Assembly: GCF_002101815.1 (NCBI RefSeq)
Contig: NZ_LQPM01000003.1
Coordinates: 124,001-188,000, forward strand
DNA length: 64,000 bases
Origin: Mycobacterium paraense
GTDB lineage: Bacteria > Actinomycetota > Actinomycetes > Mycobacteriales > Mycobacteriaceae
Direction: 5' to 3'
Shown here: positions 16,454 to 24,362 of the stretch, one piece after another
How positions within the stretch are numbered: position 1 is the first letter of the stretch
Layout of the letters: every line of letters begins with the position of its first letter
Notes under the pieces: generated by a model
What the model was told of the DNA's origin: nothing
The model's database searches: none
Seen by the model: only the letters and a program-made list of their open reading frames with translations
Made by a program: the position numbers and the translations under genes

Positions 16454-17425
16454 TCAGCCCAGCGCGGGCAGGACCTTGTCGGTGAGCAGCTGAACCGACT
16501 TCCACGCCTCGTCGACCGGCATCCCGCCGACCAGCGGATGCAGGACGAGCGGCCCGTACTGCGGGGATTCGCGCACTTCGGCGATGAGCTGGTCGGGGGT
16601 CAGGAACCGGTACCGCCCCGACGCCTTGACCTCGTCCAGGGTCTGCACACCGGGAAGGTGCATGAGCGAACGCTCCTGGGCCGACCATCCGCCGTAAGTG
16701 ACCGCCTCCCAAAGGATGTGGTCGCCGAGTTCCGCCCAGGCCCGGTCCGGATCCTCGTGCAGGTAGATCATCCCGCGGTTGATCGGGCCGGGCATCAGGA
16801 TGAGGGGCTTGATGCCGGCCTCGGCACACAGCTCGCGATAGTAGGCGGCGATCTCGGGCAGGTGGTCGGCCAGGCTGAGTGGCAGCCGGAAACGCGCCGC
16901 GCGCCGCGCGGTGGCGCGCGAACCGCCTCCGACGTACAGCGGCGGGTGCGGCCGCGTCCAGGTACCGGTGCAGACCCCCGCGTCGGAGTCGACCCCGGAC
17001 CAGACGGACAGCATCCGCTCGACGAGGGCGTCCATCAGCGCGCCGCGCCGGGCGAAATCGACGCCGAGCGAGTCATATTCGACCGTCCGGTAGCCCAGGC
17101 CCACCGTGGTGTGCAGCCGGCCGCGGCTCATGTTGTCGACGAGCGCGATGTCCTCGGCCAGCCGCACCGGGTTCCACAGCGGTCCCAGCGCGCAGTCCAC
17201 GCTGGCGATCAGCGTCGTGGTGCGCGCCAGGAACATCGACGCCGCCATGATTGGGTTGCAGCTCCACCCGTGCCCGGTCGCGTGATGCTCGTCGACGCTG
17301 ATGGAGGTGATCCCGTGGGACTCGCCCCACTGCGCCAGTTCCAGCGCGGCGGAGAGCAATTCGCTCTGCACACGCGGATCACCTTGGGGTGAGGCAAAAT
17401 TGAAGCGCAGCACGGTCAACAGCAC
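16454..17425 (-). CDS. LLM-class (luciferase-like) flavin or F420-dependent oxidoreductase
   Basis: A 323-residue TIM-barrel protein of the bacterial luciferase superfamily. It has SISVDEHHATGHGWSCNP, a block common in this class, then ALGPLWNPVRLAEDIALVDNM-type substrate-side helices and YVGGGSRATARRAA near the phosphate site. Many mycobacterial members use F420. GTG 17425 has GGAGG seven bases upstream. It is the last gene of the sulfotransferase-led cluster, 13 bases past the VOC stop. Confidence 0.9.
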   Translation of the reverse strand: MLLTVLRFNFASPQGDPRVQSELLSAALELAQWGESHGITSISVDEHHATGHGWSCNPIMAASMFLARTTTLIASVDCALGPLWNPVRLAEDIALVDNMSRGRLHTTVGLGYRTVEYDSLGVDFARRGALMDALVERMLSVWSGVDSDAGVCTGTWTRPHPPLYVGGGSRATARRAARFRLPLSLADHLPEIAAYYRELCAEAGIKPLILMPGPINRGMIYLHEDPDRAWAELGDHILWEAVTYGGWSAQERSLMHLPGVQTLDEVKASGRYRFLTPDQLIAEVRESPQYGPLVLHPLVGGMPVDEAWKSVQLLTDKVLPALG

Positions 17426-17438
17426 GTCATACCTCCGG

Positions 17439-17906
17439 TCAGCCGGCCATCGACTGCAGGAATGCGGGGAAGTCGGGGAAAAGGGCGCGGTCGACGATCT
17501 CGATGCGGGTGCCGGAAGCGTCCGTGTAGTAGGCGAACAGCGCGAGATCGGACCCCGGCGTATCGGCGGTCATCTCCAAGGAGAAGCCGTTGGCCTCCAG
17601 CGCCTCGGCGCTCCGCGCCAGGTCGTCGCTGAAGTAGCCGAGGTGATGGACGGCGTTGCCCGGCGCGGCCGTCCACGGACTGCCGGGAACCTCTTGCACG
17701 AGTTCGACGTGTGGGTACTGCAGGGAGTAGACGATCGTCGAGGTCAGTTCGCGGACACCCGCGGTGGTGCGAAAGGGCAGCGTGTAGCTCATCGGATTGA
17801 TCCACCGGTAGCCGGCCAGCGCGCTCAGCCTGGCCATCGCCGCGTCGAGGTCGGGCACGACGATGCCGGTGTGGTAGAAGTCCTCCGGCCGCAAGGGGAA
17901 TGTCAT
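17439..17906 (-). CDS. VOC-family protein
   Basis: A 155-residue glyoxalase-fold protein. The first half opens with FYHTGIVVPDLDAAMARL, the second with VHHLGYFSDDLARSAEAL, and it ends with TRIEIVDR. The His of each opening strand and the Glu residues of VELVQE and IEIVD are the expected metal ligands. AAAGGAG lies four bases before ATG 17906. It sits between the SDR and LLM genes of the cluster. Confidence 0.9.
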   Translation of the reverse strand: MTFPLRPEDFYHTGIVVPDLDAAMARLSALAGYRWINPMSYTLPFRTTAGVRELTSTIVYSLQYPHVELVQEVPGSPWTAAPGNAVHHLGYFSDDLARSAEALEANGFSLEMTADTPGSDLALFAYYTDASGTRIEIVDRALFPDFPAFLQSMAG

Positions 17907-17921
17907 GGGGCTCCTTTGCTT

Positions 17922-18671
17922 TCAGACGCAGTCGGACGCGCCGTCCACGACGAACAGCGCGCCACTGGTGTAGCCGCTCTGCTCGGTGCACAGAAACGCG
18001 ATCGTGGGCGCGATCTCCCCGGCGGATCCGAAGCGATGCAACGGAATGTGCGCCAACTCGGATTCCACCAGTTCGGCCGCCCCGTGCATCGGGGCGGTCA
18101 TCGGGGTGTCGATGGTGCCCGGCGCCACCGCGTTCACCCGGATGCCCTTGCGCGCCCACTTGACCGCGAGATTCCGCGTGATGCAGACGATCCCGGCCTT
18201 CGCGGCGCCGTAGCCGGGAACCAGCGGCACTGCGCGCAGCGCGGACATCGATGCCAGGTTGACCACGCTGGCACCCCCGGCCGCGGTCGACGACTTCAAC
18301 GCCCCGTACAGCGCCACCGTGAGCCGGTACGGTCCGGTCAGGTTGAGCGCGACCGAGGCGTCGAAGCCGTCGGGCTGCGACTCGTCAAGGCCGCCAGGGA
18401 AATTCGCGCCGGCGTTGTTGACGAGGACGTCGAGGTGGGTGAACTTCTGCGCGAGCGCGTCTATCGACCTCTCGTCGGTGATCTGCAACTGGTGGTAGGC
18501 CATGCCGGACAGGTCGGCCTCGTAGTCGGCGGTCGTCGGCTTGGTTCCGGTGATGGCGACCGAGGCACCGGCGTCCCGGAACAGCGTCGCGGTGGCGTGT
18601 CCGATGCCGCTGGTGCCGCCGGTGATCAGCACCGCCGTCCCGGTGAAGTCGAAGCTGACCCGCGCCGTCAT
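17922..18671 (-). CDS. Short-chain dehydrogenase/reductase (SDR)
   Basis: A 249-residue classical SDR: TGGTSGIG (17-24), NNAGANFPGG, the Ser region NLASMSAL and the Tyr/Lys pair in GYGAAKAG. The start ATGA overlaps the stop of the upstream metallo-hydrolase, so it is translated with it. It would oxidise or reduce an alcohol or ketone exposed by its neighbours. Confidence 0.92.
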   Translation of the reverse strand: MTARVSFDFTGTAVLITGGTSGIGHATATLFRDAGASVAITGTKPTTADYEADLSGMAYHQLQITDERSIDALAQKFTHLDVLVNNAGANFPGGLDESQPDGFDASVALNLTGPYRLTVALYGALKSSTAAGGASVVNLASMSALRAVPLVPGYGAAKAGIVCITRNLAVKWARKGIRVNAVAPGTIDTPMTAPMHGAAELVESELAHIPLHRFGSAGEIAPTIAFLCTEQSGYTSGALFVVDGASDCV

Positions 18672-19903
18672 GAGTTCCTCGCTAATTGGTCTGTGAGCCA
18701 GGCGCTTTCCCAGAAGTTGGTGCTGTCGGCGAGCAACGTTTCATGCGCCCGCCGCAACACTTCGCGCGCGCCCGCGTGCTCGGATGCCACGAGCTCGGCG
18801 AGGTGGATGGCGTGCAGCGCCCGGCCCGCGTCGAGGTGCGTGCGCGCTCTGTCCACCAGCGCGTCGGCGCCGGCCAGCTCCACCACGTCGGCGGCGACGG
18901 CGTCGAAGCCGACGGGGTAGAGCTCCGTGGTCGACCGGTGATGAAACCAGCCCGAGTAGTTCTCCCAGATGGCGCGCACGTCCCAGGCGACCTTGCCGTA
19001 GCCCTGGCCCACTTCGTACTCGGGGGGCAAGGAGATCTCGCGCATCAGGGTCCGGACGTCCTTGCCGTTGTTCATCCCGGCGACGGTCTGGTCGTGGATG
19101 TACTGGATCGCGTCCCGCAGCCGGGTCAGTTCGGCGCTGATGCGCTCCCGCCCGGCGATCGGGTCGAAGTGTCCGGTCACCAACAGTTCGGGCTCCAGGT
19201 CGCGCACCCGCTCGACCGAGGCGATCGCGGTCAGGGCGTCCCGGTAGCGGTCACCGCGCATCGTCACGAGGTTGGGGATATGCCCGAACACCGGGCCAAA
19301 GGTGTTCCCGCACAGGCAGATCCGTTCGTCGGGAAGCCATACCACCAGCGAGTCGGTGGTCTCGCCGCCGGGCACTGAGATCAGCTCCATCCGGCGGCCG
19401 CCGACCTCCAGGGTGAGGGTGTCCTCGAATTCGAGGTCGACGACGGGCACGCTCTGGCCGGCCAGCCGCGTCGTACCGAGGCGGCGCTGAATGGCCTGGA
19501 TGCCCGTCGCCAGCTTGTCCTTGAAGGCGAATGCGCTGCGGGCGGCGCGGTACGGGATCAGGCGCTCGTTGTCGTCGCGCCACATGGTCCAGTTCGCTTG
19601 CGCGACAACCGTCGTATCGGGGTCGCGCACGCTGTCCAGGCCGCCGACGTGGTCGACGTGGCCCTGCGTGAAGATGATGTAGCGCACCGGGGAGGGGTCG
19701 ACGGCGTCGAAGTTGGCGCGATGCACCGGCCCCTCGAAGCCCATCCCGGTGTTGACGATGACCCGACCGTCGGCGGTGGTCAGCAGGTAGGCGTTGGACA
19801 GGCCCGGCGAGCACCACAGTCCGGGCGCTATCTGGTCGGCCTTTTCGGCGGCCGCCGGCCGCATGGCATCGGCGCCGGGTCTGCTGCGATAGACCGGTTC
19901 CAT
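18668..19903 (-). CDS. Metallo-beta-lactamase-fold hydrolase, alkylsulfatase-like
   Basis: A 411-residue protein. The MBL core is followed by a C-terminal helical region like the dimerisation domain of SdsA1-type alkylsulfatases. The metal motif reads TQGHVDHVGG (Gln80, His82, Asp84, His85), so the first His of HxHxDH is replaced by Gln; compare THSHVDHFGG in the relative at 38287. A later His is in LLVTGHFDP. ATG 19903 has GGAGA eight bases upstream. An alternative ATG at 19921 overlaps the sulfotransferase stop. Adjacent to a sulfotransferase, so a sulfate ester substrate is plausible but not shown. Confidence 0.87.
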   Translation of the reverse strand: MEPVYRSRPGADAMRPAAAEKADQIAPGLWCSPGLSNAYLLTTADGRVIVNTGMGFEGPVHRANFDAVDPSPVRYIIFTQGHVDHVGGLDSVRDPDTTVVAQANWTMWRDDNERLIPYRAARSAFAFKDKLATGIQAIQRRLGTTRLAGQSVPVVDLEFEDTLTLEVGGRRMELISVPGGETTDSLVVWLPDERICLCGNTFGPVFGHIPNLVTMRGDRYRDALTAIASVERVRDLEPELLVTGHFDPIAGRERISAELTRLRDAIQYIHDQTVAGMNNGKDVRTLMREISLPPEYEVGQGYGKVAWDVRAIWENYSGWFHHRSTTELYPVGFDAVAADVVELAGADALVDRARTHLDAGRALHAIHLAELVASEHAGAREVLRRAHETLLADSTNFWESAWLTDQLARNS

Positions 19904-19917
19904 CGCGGATGTCTCCT

Positions 19918-21186
19918 TCATTCGGGGTGGACGTCGAACCTGTCGAAGTAGAAGCGGAAGCGCCCACGCAGTTCGTCGGGTGAGATGCCGAAGTGCCGCG
20001 GCAGGTCGTAGCGGATGCGGCCGTGCTTGCCCCGCGGGTTGCCCTCCACATACTGCTGCAGGCGCCCCCGCACCTTCGGTGTGAGCTCGACGCCGCCGCG
20101 CTGGTACAGCTGCTCGAGCAGCGGCATTTCGTTGCCGCCCAGGTGGTGGAAGCTGATGTCGATGCTGCGTTCGGCCGGGACGAGGTCGCGGTCGCGCACG
20201 CACGCGCCCAGCAGCCGGTGCACCCGGTCGCTCCAGTAGTCCAGCAGCCAGCCCGGATCGATGCTGGTGCGGCGCAACCGATCGGAGTAGGCCATCATCG
20301 TGATCGCCGACTGCACCACCGCGACCGGGTCACGATGGGTGAAGGCGATCGTCGCGTCGGGGAAGGTCGCCATCAGCGGGCCGAGCTGCTCGCAGTGCTG
20401 CGGGCTCTTGAGCACCCAGGTCCGCGGACCGCGCAGGAAGGTCAGCGCCTGCAGAACTTTCTTCAGGTACGCGTAGTGGCGGTGTTGGTCGAGCGCCAGG
20501 TAGTAGTCGCGCCAATCCGGCACGCGCGCATGCCATTCCAGGACGTAGGCGGCCAGGTCGAGGTCGAGAAGTTCGACCTCCTCCTCGATCGCCTCGGGAA
20601 ACCGGTCATGCATGGCGGCCACCACCGGTGCGCTGGCCATGAGCGCGTCGTGCTCGGACTTCGCCCGCGCGTAGCGCGGGTCGACCCCGGAGATGTCGGG
20701 CCCCTGGCCGCGCGCGGGGATCGGGTCCTGGCTCTCCCAGTAGGGCAGCGCGCGCCGGCGCGGGTCGGCGGCGATGAGGTTCACCAGGTGCGTGGTGCCG
20801 GATCGCGGCATCCCGACCACGATGAACGGTTTCTCGATTTCGATCGACTCGATTTCGGGGTAGCGCTTGATGAGCTCGACCAGCGACAGCCGGTTGCGCA
20901 GCAGGCGAACCACACGCTGCCGCAACGACGAGCGGGTCAGCTGGGTCAGGCCTTCGTCGGCCTCGATCGCCGCGACGTGCGCGGCCAGCCGCCGGCCAAA
21001 CCCGTCGGTGTCGTCGAGATCGTCGGCGCCGGCCTGCTCGACCGCTTCGGACAGCATCGCCTCGATGTCGAACTCGACTCGCCTCGCTTCGGTGAATTCC
21101 AGAATTTGACGCTGGACATCGGTCAGCCGGGGCGACGTCAGATCGTCGAAGTCGATGTCATCCACGTCGCCGACCGCATGACCCAC
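19918..21186 (-). CDS. Sulfotransferase-family protein
   Basis: A 422-residue protein with the PAPS 5'-phosphosulfate loop GMPRSGTTHL at 125-134 and a 3'-phosphate region around WVLKSPQH and FTHRDPVAVV. These are the bacterial Sulfotransfer_3 marks seen in mycobacterial Stf proteins. It would move sulfate from PAPS to a hydroxyl of a lipid or small molecule. The N-terminal 120 residues are acidic and family-specific. It heads the leftward cluster with MBL hydrolase, SDR, VOC and LLM genes. Start is GTG 21186. Confidence 0.9.
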   Translation of the reverse strand: MGHAVGDVDDIDFDDLTSPRLTDVQRQILEFTEARRVEFDIEAMLSEAVEQAGADDLDDTDGFGRRLAAHVAAIEADEGLTQLTRSSLRQRVVRLLRNRLSLVELIKRYPEIESIEIEKPFIVVGMPRSGTTHLVNLIAADPRRRALPYWESQDPIPARGQGPDISGVDPRYARAKSEHDALMASAPVVAAMHDRFPEAIEEEVELLDLDLAAYVLEWHARVPDWRDYYLALDQHRHYAYLKKVLQALTFLRGPRTWVLKSPQHCEQLGPLMATFPDATIAFTHRDPVAVVQSAITMMAYSDRLRRTSIDPGWLLDYWSDRVHRLLGACVRDRDLVPAERSIDISFHHLGGNEMPLLEQLYQRGGVELTPKVRGRLQQYVEGNPRGKHGRIRYDLPRHFGISPDELRGRFRFYFDRFDVHPE

Positions 21187-21241
21187 GCGCCCGCCTCCTC
21201 GACCTCGACTGCGTCGAAGCTACCGCAGCGGGCCGGGAGTG

Positions 21242-21628
21242 CTACAGGTTAGCCAGGTCGTCGGGGACGTCGACCTTGTGCTCCTGCAGCGCCTCCAGGG
21301 GGACCACCTCGAGCGTGCGCTCGTGGGTGGACGCCAGCACCACGGGCGCGGCGCACCCGTCGTGATGGGCCCGGAGCCAGTTCAGCGCGGTGACACACCA
21401 CCGGTCGCCGGGGAGCAGCCCGGGGAAGCGGAGCTCGGGGACCGGCGTCAGCAGGTCGTTGCCGATGGAACGCTGGTGTTCCAGGAATTCTGCGGTCATC
21501 ACCGCGCAGATCGTGTGCCGGCCGAGGTCCTCCGAACCGGTCGAGCAGCAGCCGTCGCGGTAGTAACCGGTAAGTGGTTCCGTGCCGCACGGTTCCAGCG
21601 GACCGCCGAGCACATTGCGATCAGGCAC
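21242..21628 (-). CDS. DUF2237-family protein
   Basis: A 128-residue protein with the DUF2237 pattern: PLEPCGTEPLTGYYRDGCC near the start, CAVMTAEFL in the middle, PGLLPGDRWCVTALNW and a C-terminal VVPLEALQEHKVD. Conserved Cys pairs suggest metal binding. Function unknown. The start is taken as GTG 21628, just before DRNVLG; its ribosome site is poor (GGGGAG about 14 bases away), so the start is uncertain. It diverges from the DUF6941-like gene. Confidence 0.85.
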   Translation of the reverse strand: MPDRNVLGGPLEPCGTEPLTGYYRDGCCSTGSEDLGRHTICAVMTAEFLEHQRSIGNDLLTPVPELRFPGLLPGDRWCVTALNWLRAHHDGCAAPVVLASTHERTLEVVPLEALQEHKVDVPDDLANL

Positions 21629-21739
21629 GCGATTAGTATCGCGCTCCCCGGCACGAAGTTTGAAGGATCTTTTTCCATCCGTTCCGGAAACACCATCCGG
21701 TACCCAATCGGCCCTGCTACGCGGTACCTTCTGCCTGTG

Positions 21740-22123
21740 ATGCTTACCGGGGCTTTCCTGGCGGAGGCGGCCGCGACGGTCGACAACAAGCTGAACGTGC
21801 AAGGCGGCGTGCTGTCCAAATTCACGGTCGGTCCCGACCGGGTGGCGCGCGTTGTCCTGGTGGTGCTGACGCTGCCCGACGGCGACGATTCGGGACGGCG
21901 GATCGAGGTGGAAATCAAGCCACCGGGGCTTGACGCCACGCAGCACGCGTCGTTCGAAGCGCCGCAAGCCTCGGTCGGGGAATTTCCGGGTTTCGCCTTC
22001 TTTCCGATCGAGACGCGGCTGCCCTTTGACGGCCGCTGGGTGCTCGACGTTTCGTGCGGCGACTCGGTGATCTCGTTACCCCTTGTCGTAGACGAGTGGT
22101 CGCCGCAGTCATTCGGCATCTGA
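21740..22123 (+). CDS. DUF6941-like hypothetical protein
   Basis: A 127-residue protein. The N-terminus MLTGAFLAEAAATVDNKLN and the following QGGVLSKF fit the DUF6941 outline, in which a short helix leads into a 'GKLNIxGG' turn. It is a distant paralogue of the gene at 223-675 and shares its GTG-ATG double start (GTG 21737, ATG 21740). The fold is probably beta-rich. Role unknown. It may be single-gene: the next gene is 200 bases away. Confidence 0.82.
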   Translation: MLTGAFLAEAAATVDNKLNVQGGVLSKFTVGPDRVARVVLVVLTLPDGDDSGRRIEVEIKPPGLDATQHASFEAPQASVGEFPGFAFFPIETRLPFDGRWVLDVSCGDSVISLPLVVDEWSPQSFGI

Positions 22124-22323
22124 GCGCACCCGTTTTCACTAGGCGCACAACGTTCTTGGCGCCCGCCGGGGCGGCACCCGAAGGGCCACAACGCGCCCCG
22201 GCCCAGCCGCGTGAATGCCCCTAGGTCACAACGAGATAACAATTCACGAAGCGCCGATAAGCGCCCCGGCGACTCGCTGGCCAAATACCGGGGACCTGGG
22301 CCGTTGAAATTTATCGTCAGTTC

Positions 22324-23484
22324 GTGCACCGTCGAACGGCCCTCAAGATCCCCTTGCTGCTGGCGGCGGGCACGGCGTTGGCCCACGCGCCCCGCGCCTC
22401 GGCGGAGCCGGCGCCCCGCTCCTCCGGTGAGGTGATGCGGTGGTCGCCCGACCGTGCCAACCGCTGGTATCAGGCGCAGGGATGGCTCGTCGGCGCGAAC
22501 TACATCCCGTCGAACGCCATCAATCAGCTCGAGATGTTTCAACCGGGCACCTACGACCTGCGACGCATCAATACCGAGCTGGGCTGGGCGCGGGCATACG
22601 GCTTCAACAGCGTGCGGGTCTTTCTGCACGATCAGCTGTGGGCGCAGGACGCCCGCGGCTTCCACAACCGCCTCGCGCAGTTCGTCAGCGTCGCGGCCAG
22701 CCACGGCATCAGGCCGCTGTTCGTCTTCTTCGATTCGTGCTGGGACCCGTTCCCCAAGCTGGGTCCGCAACGGGCGCCGAGGCCCGGCGTGCACAACTCG
22801 GGTTGGGTGCAGAGCCCGGGCGCCGAACGCCTCGGCGACCCCACCTACACCCGTGTCCTGCACGACTACGTGACGAGCGTGCTGACCCAATTCCGCAGTG
22901 ACAACCGGGTTTTGGGGTGGGACATGTGGAACGAGCCCGACAACCCCGCGCGCGTGTATCAAAAGGTGGAGCGCAAAGACAAGCTGGAGCTGGTCGCCGA
23001 TCTGCTGCCGCAGGTGTTCCGGTGGGCCCGCGCGGTCGACCCCAGCCAGCCGTTGACGAGCGGCGTGTGGCGCGGTGCCGATCAGGGCGAACATGGCGGG
23101 GCCAACGCGATCAGCGACATTCAGCTCAACAACGCCGACGTGATCACCTTTCACTCCTATGCCGAGCCCGCGGGCTTCGAGTCGCGGATCGCCGAGCTTG
23201 CGCCGCTGGGCCGACCGATCATCTGCACCGAGTACATGGCCCGGCCACAGGGCAGCACCATCGAGTCGATCCTGCCCGTCGCGAAGCGACGCAATGTCGG
23301 CGCCTTCAACTGGGGTCTGGTGGCGGGCAAGACCCAGACCTACTTCCCGTGGGATTCCTGGGACCACCCGTACGCGGCACCGCCGAAGGTGTGGTTTCAC
23401 GACCTGCTGCAACCCGATGGCCGGCCCTTCCGGGACAGCGAGTTTCAGGCGGCGCGCGGCCTCACCAGCGGCGGCCCGACGTGA
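22324..23484 (+). CDS. Secreted glycoside hydrolase, GH5-like (cellulase/mannanase fold)
   Basis: A 386-residue exported (beta/alpha)8 hydrolase. The N-terminus MHRRTALKIP has a twin-arginine pair, then a hydrophobic core and ASAEP, so Tat export is possible. The acid/base Glu204 is in WDMWNEPDNP and the likely nucleophile Glu303 in IICTEYMARP, the two-glutamate arrangement of clan GH-A. M. tuberculosis Rv3096 is the closest protein I recall. GTG 22324 is the start. It is convergent with whiB; the mycobacterial substrate may be a mannan, arabinan or host/plant glycan. Confidence 0.88.
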   Translation: MHRRTALKIPLLLAAGTALAHAPRASAEPAPRSSGEVMRWSPDRANRWYQAQGWLVGANYIPSNAINQLEMFQPGTYDLRRINTELGWARAYGFNSVRVFLHDQLWAQDARGFHNRLAQFVSVAASHGIRPLFVFFDSCWDPFPKLGPQRAPRPGVHNSGWVQSPGAERLGDPTYTRVLHDYVTSVLTQFRSDNRVLGWDMWNEPDNPARVYQKVERKDKLELVADLLPQVFRWARAVDPSQPLTSGVWRGADQGEHGGANAISDIQLNNADVITFHSYAEPAGFESRIAELAPLGRPIICTEYMARPQGSTIESILPVAKRRNVGAFNWGLVAGKTQTYFPWDSWDHPYAAPPKVWFHDLLQPDGRPFRDSEFQAARGLTSGGPT

Positions 23485-23530
23485 ACACTCATGCGAGCCG
23501 GACGCTGTAACAATTTAGTAATAGGGAAGG

Positions 23531-23547
23531 CGAAAACGCCGTTTTCG
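23531..23547. terminator. Hairpin between convergent glycosidase and whiB genes
   Basis: A perfect seven-base inverted repeat (CGAAAAC / GTTTTCG) around GCC lies between the stop of the glycosidase (23484) and the stop of the WhiB gene (23563). There is no U-run, so it would be a weak or factor-assisted bidirectional terminator. Confidence 0.45.
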
Positions 23548-23562
23548 GGTTCGCGGGGGCTG

Positions 23563-23910
23563 TTATATGGCCGAGCGGGCCTTGCGCCGTTCAAAGAAAT
23601 CCGACCACGACACGACCTCGGGGTGCTGCTTGAGCAGGGCCCGGCGCTGCCGCTCGGTCATGCCGCCCCAGATCCCGAACTCGACCTTGTTGTCGAGCGC
23701 CTCGGCGGCGCACTGCTGCATCACCGGGCAGTGCCGGCAGATCACGGCGGCCCTACGCTGGGCGGCTCCCCGCACAAACAGCTCTTCGGGATCGGTTTCC
23801 CGACACAGCGCCTTCGTGACCCACGCGCGGTCGCCCGCTTCCGCGGCACGCGGAGCGCTGGCTACGGGCACAAGATTGCGCGGCCGCAAGGCCGCTTCAG
23901 TTCCTGGCAA
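23563..23910 (-). CDS. whiB4: WhiB4-like iron-sulfur redox regulator
   Basis: A 115-residue Wbl protein that would carry a [4Fe-4S] cluster and act as a redox-responsive DNA-binding regulator. Cluster ligands are Cys36, Cys58, Cys61 and Cys67 (C-x21-CxxC-x5-C). The turn GIWGG is at 79-83 and the basic C-terminus binds DNA. Starting at TTG 23910 the N-terminus (xPGTEAALRPRNL) lines up with remembered WhiB4 (MSGTRPAARRTNL), and GAAGGGA lies seven bases upstream. The frame stays open to 24150 without a better start. In M. tuberculosis whiB4 (Rv3681c) sits elsewhere, so this may be a relocated gene or a paralogue. Confidence 0.87.
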   Translation of the reverse strand: MPGTEAALRPRNLVPVASAPRAAEAGDRAWVTKALCRETDPEELFVRGAAQRRAAVICRHCPVMQQCAAEALDNKVEFGIWGGMTERQRRALLKQHPEVVSWSDFFERRKARSAI

Positions 23911-24012
23911 CGAGCTATCCCTTCGTCTCGGCCGCAATTTGCGGCCGGCCTCCCCGATGCTGGGATCTGCGCCACATGTGCCCGTGTCTGTGAGCTGTAT
24001 CCCCCCGATGCA

Positions 24013-24041
24013 AAGGTAGCGGTTCGGTATCGATCGCGCAA
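24013..24041 (-). promoter_or_regulatory. SigA-like promoter for the WhiB gene
   Basis: On the minus strand TTGCGC (24041-24036) and TACCTT (24018-24013) are separated by exactly 17 bases, a reasonable housekeeping promoter. Transcription would begin near 24006, giving a leader of about 95 bases before TTG 23910. Confidence 0.45.
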
Positions 24042-24221
24042 CGCTTTTTTGGTACACACGTACCTGTCCTCGGAAATTAACGCAGAAGTAGCCAGAGACG
24101 TGGCCGATCGAAGGCGCCCGACAGGGCGGCTCGGCGGATATGGGGTGCACAACTACGCCGTCTAGCGCGGCGTGAACGACGCCGTCGCGTTCGGCTCGGT
24201 GTGGCCGTGACGACGGCTTAC

Positions 24222-24237
24222 CCGCGATCTCTCGCGG
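24222..24237 (-). terminator. Hairpin downstream of tRNA-Ser(CGA)
   Basis: CCGCGA and TCGCGG pair around a four-base loop, seven bases past the encoded CCA end of the tRNA. A run of A/T (TTTT) lies between tRNA and hairpin rather than after it. It may define the tRNA 3' end or end its transcript. Confidence 0.4.
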
Positions 24238-24243
24238 AAGTTT

Positions 24244-24333
24244 TGGCGGTGGCGGAGGGATTTGAACCCTCGGACGGTTTTAGCCGTCACACGCTTTCGA
24301 GGCGTGCTCCTTAGGCCGCTCGGACACGCCACC
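24244..24333 (-). tRNA. tRNA-Ser (anticodon CGA)
   Basis: A 90-base class-II tRNA with encoded CCA. The acceptor GGTGGCG pairs with CGCCACC, the discriminator is G, the anticodon loop is CTCGAAA (CGA, reads UCG), and there is a long variable arm GACGGCTAAAACCGTC. Its 3' half is nearly identical to the tRNA-Ser at 55103. In M. tuberculosis the tRNA-Ser at this place (serX) abuts integrase remnants. Confidence 0.95.
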
Positions 24334-24362
24334 GCCAGGCAGCTTACCCAACCGGTGGCCGC

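Larger units (their letters stand above)
23911..24243. other. Intergenic leader and promoter region of the WhiB gene
   Basis: A 333-base stretch with no supported gene. It holds the promoter for the WhiB gene (24013-24041), a leader of about 95 bases, and near 24222-24237 a hairpin just past the tRNA-Ser. The WhiB frame remains open through much of it, but there is no start codon with a ribosome site, so I treat it as untranslated. Confidence 0.6.

Noticed and set aside
24013..24150. N-terminal extension of the WhiB protein to 195 residues
   Set aside because: The extra residues do not resemble any Wbl protein, cross the promoter, and no start there has a ribosome site; TTG 23910 matches WhiB4 by sequence.
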